In this document: in pieces, positions 60,217 to 64,000 of the stretch
Position numbering within the stretch: position 1 is the stretch's first letter
Layout: every line of letters starts with the position of its first letter
Notes under the pieces: generated by a model
What the model was told of the DNA's origin: nothing
Database searches by the model: none
What the model saw: the letters and a program-made list of their open reading frames with translations, nothing else
Program-made: the position numbers and the translations under genes
Source: Burkholderia arboris
GTDB lineage: Bacteria > Pseudomonadota > Gammaproteobacteria > Burkholderiales > Burkholderiaceae
NCBI RefSeq assembly: GCF_902499125.1
Contig: NZ_CABVPX010000023.1
Location: 62,001-126,000 of the forward strand
Reading direction: 5' to 3'
DNA: 64,000 bases

Positions 60217-60264
60217 TTGAACGGTATGTGCCGCGTAAATTGATGCCGTAAATTCAGCACCATC

Positions 60265-60462
60265 GTGAATCGCCAGCGCTGCTCGAGATCGTGGTTCGAT
60301 GGCGGGCAGCGCGAGTTCGAGACTGACGTTGGCGGCTTGTCCCGTATGACGCGTATGGGTCGGGACGTTGCGCCCCGTTCTCGGGATCGGGTGCCGCGAG
60401 ATGGGTCATGCAGTCACGGAAATACCGAATCGCTCACGCGCAGCCGAAAGGCCGCCAATTGA
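60265..60462 (+). CDS. possible 65-residue leader ORF downstream of sigma-54 promoter 2
   Basis: GTG at 60265 (MNRQRCSRSWFDGGQ) stands at the same distance from the -12 element as the ATG of the leader ORF at 45293. There is no clear Shine-Dalgarno sequence or recognisable domain. It may simply be conserved leader DNA before the H-NS-like gene. Confidence 0.22.
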   Translation: MNRQRCSRSWFDGGQREFETDVGGLSRMTRMGRDVAPRSRDRVPRDGSCSHGNTESLTRSRKAAN

Positions 60463-60474
60463 CTTAATCTCGGA

Positions 60475-60816
60475 ATGGATCGAATGAAGAGTCCTACGAT
60501 TCGCGAGCTTCAAAAGCAGCTCGGTCACTTGAATCTGATTGTCGAAGAAGCCAGGCAGAAGGAGAAGAAAGTCAAACTCGAGGAGATTGCCGAGCACGTC
60601 AAGCTGTTCGACATCACGGAAATCGAGTTGTTGCGGGCGGCGGGTTTCATCAAGGCCAATCGACAAAAGGCTTCGGCAAAGTACTACGACCCGGACACCG
60701 GTCGATCGTGGTCGGGAAAAGGTGCACGCCCCAGGTGGCTTGTCGGCAAGAACCTGGATGACTATCTGATTCGGGACACACCGCAGCCATGGTGGCCGGA
60801 AAAACAGGCTTGTTGA
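60475..60816 (+). CDS. H-NS-like nucleoid-associated protein
   Basis: 113 residues from ATG 60475 (ATG 60484 is also possible). The N-terminal half is a Lys/Glu-rich helical oligomerisation region (LQKQLGHLNLIVEEARQKEKKVKLEEIAEHVKLF). The C-terminal half ends in the H-NS DNA-binding motif: KYYDPDTGRSWSGKGARPRWLVG, which corresponds to the YxDPxTGxTWSGRGxxPxW consensus. The gene is the first real one after sigma-54 promoter 2 and its UAS. It is probably induced together with the exopolysaccharide genes and could silence or limit them, a regulatory inference. Confidence 0.9.
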   Translation: MDRMKSPTIRELQKQLGHLNLIVEEARQKEKKVKLEEIAEHVKLFDITEIELLRAAGFIKANRQKASAKYYDPDTGRSWSGKGARPRWLVGKNLDDYLIRDTPQPWWPEKQAC

Positions 60817-60987
60817 GCTGTTCTCGCGAATTCGGCATGTGCTCGTCGGAACGGTTGGCGCATGTCGACGCACATTGTCTCGCCAGATGCTCGTCGGTTC
60901 ATGACGCGGCAGACGCGTTTTCTTGCCGTCCCGCCGGGCCACGGAACCGGTGATCCTGGCATTGCTTGACGACCGGAATTTCAGCTC

Positions 60988-61845
60988 ATGCAGAATCCAG
61001 AAATTGACGCGGCGGATCTCGTCGATACGGGACCTGAGAAAAAGGCAAGATATCGCGCCCCGGCGCTCGAGAAGGGCCTTGATATCCTCGAGCTGCTCAT
61101 CGATCGCGAGTACGGCATGGCGCAGGCGGACATCTGCCGCGCGTTGAAGCGCAGCCGAAGCGAGCTGTACCGGATGATGCAGGTGCTCGAGGATCGTGGT
61201 TACATCTACCGGGTGGATCGGTACGACCGGTACGCGCTGACCATGAAGCTCTACTTTCTCGGGCAGCATCACGCGCCGACACGATCGCTGGGCGCGCTCG
61301 TCACCCCGCTGTTGCAGCAGTTCGCATTGCAGATGGTCCAGTCGTGCTATCTGACGGTATTCGACGGCGACACGATGATCGTCATCGCAACGGCCGGCAG
61401 CGAAACGGAATGGAACATCGCGGTCCGTGTCGGGACGCGCGTGTCGATGCACGGCAGCGCCGCTGGCGAGATGTACCGGTCCTTTCAGGACGAAGACGTG
61501 CGGACGCGGCTGTCGCGGGCCGATGGGCACGATATCGAGTCGCGGAATCCGGCGCTCGGCGACGAAGCGTTGCCCGCGCATCTGGTCGACGGCTATCTCT
61601 GCCGCCCCAATGAGCGAATTCCCGGCATCACCGATATCGCGACGCCGATCGTGGACAAGTCGGGTTCGGCCATCGCGATCCTCGCTTGCCCGTACCTTGC
61701 GCAGTCGGGCGAAGCGGGCGCGCTGTCGGTCACGCAGATCGGCGCGGCGTTGCATGAAACGGCCCGGCGCATCTCCGCGACGGTCGATCAACGGTTCATG
61801 CAATCGGCCGTCGATCTGCCCGCGCGCGGTGCGGCACGCACGTAG
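60988..61845 (+). CDS. IclR-family transcriptional regulator
   Basis: 285 residues. The DNA-binding head is APALEKGLDILELLIDREYGMAQADICRALKRSRSELYRMMQVLEDRGYIYR. The effector domain has VRVGTRVSMHGSAAGEMYRSF and RPNERIPGITDIATPIVDKSGSAIAILACPYL. It is not closely similar to the IclR protein at 12117. The 171 bases upstream show no palindrome like that regulator's operators. Its targets are not indicated by context: the neighbours are an H-NS-like gene and a two-component system. Confidence 0.9.
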   Translation: MQNPEIDAADLVDTGPEKKARYRAPALEKGLDILELLIDREYGMAQADICRALKRSRSELYRMMQVLEDRGYIYRVDRYDRYALTMKLYFLGQHHAPTRSLGALVTPLLQQFALQMVQSCYLTVFDGDTMIVIATAGSETEWNIAVRVGTRVSMHGSAAGEMYRSFQDEDVRTRLSRADGHDIESRNPALGDEALPAHLVDGYLCRPNERIPGITDIATPIVDKSGSAIAILACPYLAQSGEAGALSVTQIGAALHETARRISATVDQRFMQSAVDLPARGAART

Positions 61846-62122
61846 GACGAGGGCGATTCCACGATCGTCGCGTGGCGACGTCCGCTGTTTGGCGGGGGCT
61901 TCAGGATACCGGGGAAATTTCAGGGGCCAGAACGGTAATCGTTGCGGGTACTGGCTTGCAATGCGAGCGTGATCCAAAGATAAACGAAATGTGATCACTT
62001 CCCGCCGCAAAATTTTGCACAATGACGGCAGCGCAGCTTTCCGCCGCGATTCGACCCGGGCCATCGATCGCCCGCCGACAACCGTTATCGAACCCGGCTT
62101 CGACGTGCCGCCCCCCACCGCC

Positions 62123-62842
62123 ATGGACCAACCGAAACGCATCCTGATCGTCGAGGACGACGCCGACATCGCCGACGTGCTGAGCCTGCACCTGCGTGAC
62201 GAGCGCTATGAAGTCGTGCACAGCGCGGACGGCGCCGAAGGGCTGCGCCTGCTCGAACAGGGCGGCTGGGACGCGCTGATCCTCGACCTGATGCTGCCGG
62301 GCGTCGACGGCCTCGAAATCTGCCGGCGCGCCCGCGCGATGACGCGCTACACGCCGATCATCATCACGAGTGCGCGGTCGAGCGAGGTGCACCGGATCCT
62401 CGGCCTCGAACTCGGCGCCGACGACTACCTGGCGAAGCCGTTCTCGGTGCTCGAACTCGTCGCGCGCGTGAAGGCGCTGTTGCGGCGGGTCGACGCGCTC
62501 GCGCGCGATTCGCGGATCGACGCCGGCACGCTCGACGTCGCGGGGCTCGCAATCGACCCGATCGCACGGGAGGCGAGCGTCGACGGTGCGCGCATCGACC
62601 TCACGCCGCGCGAATTCGACCTGCTGTATTTCTTCGCGCGGCATCCGGGCAAGGTGTTCTCGCGGATGGACCTGCTCAATGCGGTGTGGGGCTACCAGCA
62701 CGAAGGCTACGAACACACGGTCAATACCCACATCAACCGGCTGCGCGCGAAGATCGAGGCCGATCCGGCCGAGCCGGTGCGAATCCTCACCGTGTGGGGC
62801 CGCGGCTACAAGCTCGCCGCGCCGGGCCAGCGGGACGTATGA
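62123..62842 (+). CDS. OmpR-family response regulator
   Basis: 239 residues from ATG 62123 (MDQPKRILIVEDDADIADVLSLHL). The receiver domain has the acidic pair (EDD), the phosphoacceptor Asp in LILDLMLPGVDG, Thr/Ser in IIITSARS and the conserved Lys in LAKPFSVLELVARV. The C-terminal winged helix contains LTPREFDLLYFFARHPGKVFSRMDLLNAVWGY and VNTHINRLRAKIE. The stop overlaps the kinase start (ATGATG/TGA), so the two are one operon. The longer upstream frame is not conserved. Confidence 0.94.
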   Translation: MDQPKRILIVEDDADIADVLSLHLRDERYEVVHSADGAEGLRLLEQGGWDALILDLMLPGVDGLEICRRARAMTRYTPIIITSARSSEVHRILGLELGADDYLAKPFSVLELVARVKALLRRVDALARDSRIDAGTLDVAGLAIDPIAREASVDGARIDLTPREFDLLYFFARHPGKVFSRMDLLNAVWGYQHEGYEHTVNTHINRLRAKIEADPAEPVRILTVWGRGYKLAAPGQRDV

Positions 62843-64000
62843 TGAAGCTCACGCTCACCCAGCGGCTGTCGCTCGTGTTTTCGGTCCTGCTGCTCGCGTG
62901 CTCGGGCGCGTCCGCGTGGCTGCAGATCCGCGCGAACGACATGCGCGAGAAGGAAGTCGTGCAGGCGTTGTCGCGCGACCTGGCCGCGAACATCGCCAAC
63001 AGCGCGCCGCTGATGGACGCGAACGGGCTGCGCCCCGATGCCGTGCGTACGCTGTTCAGCCAGCTGATGGGCGTGAACCCGAGCGTCGAGGTGTACCTGC
63101 TCGACAACGCGGGGCGTATCCAGGGCGACGATGCTCCGCCCGGCCACGTGAAGCGCGACCGTATCGATCTCGCGCCCGTGCAGCGCTTCATCGCGGGCCA
63201 GCCGCTGCCGATTCTCGGCGACGATCCGCGCAGCCCGGACGCGCGCAAGGTGTTCAGCGCCGCGCCGCTGCAGCGCGCGGGGCAGCCGCCGTCGGGCTAC
63301 ATCTACGTGGTGCTGCTCGGCGAAGCGCACGACCGCCTGGCCGCACGCGTCGACGCCGGCAACGTGCTGCGCACCACGCTGTGGTCGATGGCGCTCGTCG
63401 CGCTGCTCGGCCTGCTCGCAGGCCTTGTCGCGTTCAGCTTCATCACGCGCCCGCTGCGCCGGCTGACGGACGCGATGCGTGGCTTCGACGCGAACGGCGC
63501 GCCCGACACGCAGCCGCCGGTGCCGCGCTCGCCGGCCCGCCGCGGCGACGACATCGTGGTGCTCGAATCCGCGTTCGCGCAGATGGCCGACCGGATCGGC
63601 GACCAGTGGCGCGCGCTGACACATCAGGACCAGCAGCGGCGCGAGCTGATCACGAACATCTCGCACGACCTGCGCACGCCGCTCACATCGCTGCACGGCT
63701 ACCTGGAGACGCTGTCGTTGAAGGCCGACACGCTCGCCGAACCCGAGCGGCGGCGCTACCTGTCGATCGCGCTCGCGCAGAGCGCGAAGGTCGGCCGGCT
63801 CGCGCAGGCGCTGTTCGAGCTCGCACGGCTTGAATCGGGCGGCGTGCAGGCCGAGCGCGAGCCGTTCTCGCTCGTCGATCTCGTGCAGGACGTGTTCCAG
63901 AAGTTCGAGCTGACCGCGCAGGCGCGCGGCGTCGCGCTGCATGCGCGGATTCCGCCGCGCGTGCCGGTCGTGTCGGCCGATCTCGGGATGATCGAGCGCG
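62839..64000 (+). CDS. sensor histidine kinase, N-terminal part (runs off the window)
   Basis: The frame is open from ATG 62839 (or 62842) to the window end, 387 residues. A first membrane helix (LSLVFSVLLLACSGASAWLQI) and a periplasmic sensor region are followed by a second helix (TLWSMALVALLGLLAGLVAFSFI), a HAMP domain (RPLRRLTDAMRGF to VVLESAFAQMADRI) and the HisKA domain with H-box ITNISHDLRTPLTSLHGYLETL. The ATP-binding domain lies beyond the window. It is translationally coupled to the OmpR-type regulator at 62123 and is its cognate kinase. The signal it senses is unknown. Confidence 0.93.
   Translation, partial: MMKLTLTQRLSLVFSVLLLACSGASAWLQIRANDMREKEVVQALSRDLAANIANSAPLMDANGLRPDAVRTLFSQLMGVNPSVEVYLLDNAGRIQGDDAPPGHVKRDRIDLAPVQRFIAGQPLPILGDDPRSPDARKVFSAAPLQRAGQPPSGYIYVVLLGEAHDRLAARVDAGNVLRTTLWSMALVALLGLLAGLVAFSFITRPLRRLTDAMRGFDANGAPDTQPPVPRSPARRGDDIVVLESAFAQMADRIGDQWRALTHQDQQRRELITNISHDLRTPLTSLHGYLETLSLKADTLAEPERRRYLSIALAQSAKVGRLAQALFELARLESGGVQAEREPFSLVDLVQDVFQKFELTAQARGVALHARIPPRVPVVSADLGMIER

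Noticed and set aside
1..64000. CRISPR arrays, tRNA or rRNA genes, complete IS elements
   Set aside because: I searched by eye for regular direct repeats, tRNA-like cloverleafs, rRNA sequence and transposase motifs and saw none; a short or divergent element could have been missed.

Overview
The window is GC-rich, densely coded DNA with Burkholderia-type genes throughout (gram-negative porin, MocR and LysR regulators, H-NS-like protein, a pyrrolnitrin operon, an exopolysaccharide locus resembling Bep). I read it as an accessory-rich region of a Burkholderia cepacia complex replicon, probably a secondary chromosome. This rests on gene content and protein resemblance from memory, not on a database search.

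Layout. (1) 1-16909: the tail of an MFS transporter, then two paralogous catabolic modules. Module A (438-6952, with a LysR gene at 7245) is isochorismatase-like hydrolase, MDR oxidoreductase, family III CoA-transferase, CitE-like lyase, MmgE/PrpD protein and cyclase. Module B (8195-16909) has the same four core families plus a porin, an MFS transporter and an IclR regulator. It is split into divergent transcription units around two copies of one palindromic operator. (2) 16967-27593: a block containing a LysR gene, two SDR genes (one stopped by an amber codon), a LysE-type exporter and prnABCD for the antifungal pyrrolnitrin. A 243-bp piece of prnD is present in inverted orientation at the left edge of the block. 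The intact prnD has lost its native 3' end by fusion to a remnant that looks like the flavin-reductase gene prnF. (3) 27879-36440: secreted polysaccharide-active enzymes (AA10 LPMO, GH18 chitinase, GH114-like lipoprotein), the remnant of a sedolisin protease, and two cyclic-di-GMP enzymes. (4) 36530-44786: small metabolic and regulatory genes, ending in a SoxR gene. It is divergent from an MFS efflux gene whose promoter has a SoxR box in a 19-bp spacer. (5) 45074-60816: a Wzx/Wzy-type exopolysaccharide locus (priming transferase, Wza, LMW-PTP, Wzc/BY-kinase, three glycosyltransferases, Wzy, Wzx, pyruvyltransferase, antiparallel GH16 hydrolase). It lies between two near-identical sigma-54 control regions; the second precedes an H-NS-like gene. 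(6) 60988-64000: an IclR gene and an OmpR/histidine kinase pair cut by the window end.

How it fits together. The right half looks like a surface and biofilm region: matrix synthesis, matrix and chitin hydrolysis, c-di-GMP enzymes and sigma-54 control. The left half is organic-acid catabolism. The pyrrolnitrin block looks inserted and rearranged between them. The most unusual observations are the outward-facing prnD inverted repeats around a 10-kb block, the prnD::prnF fusion, and the paired sigma-54/UAS control regions with spacing conserved to within 1 bp.
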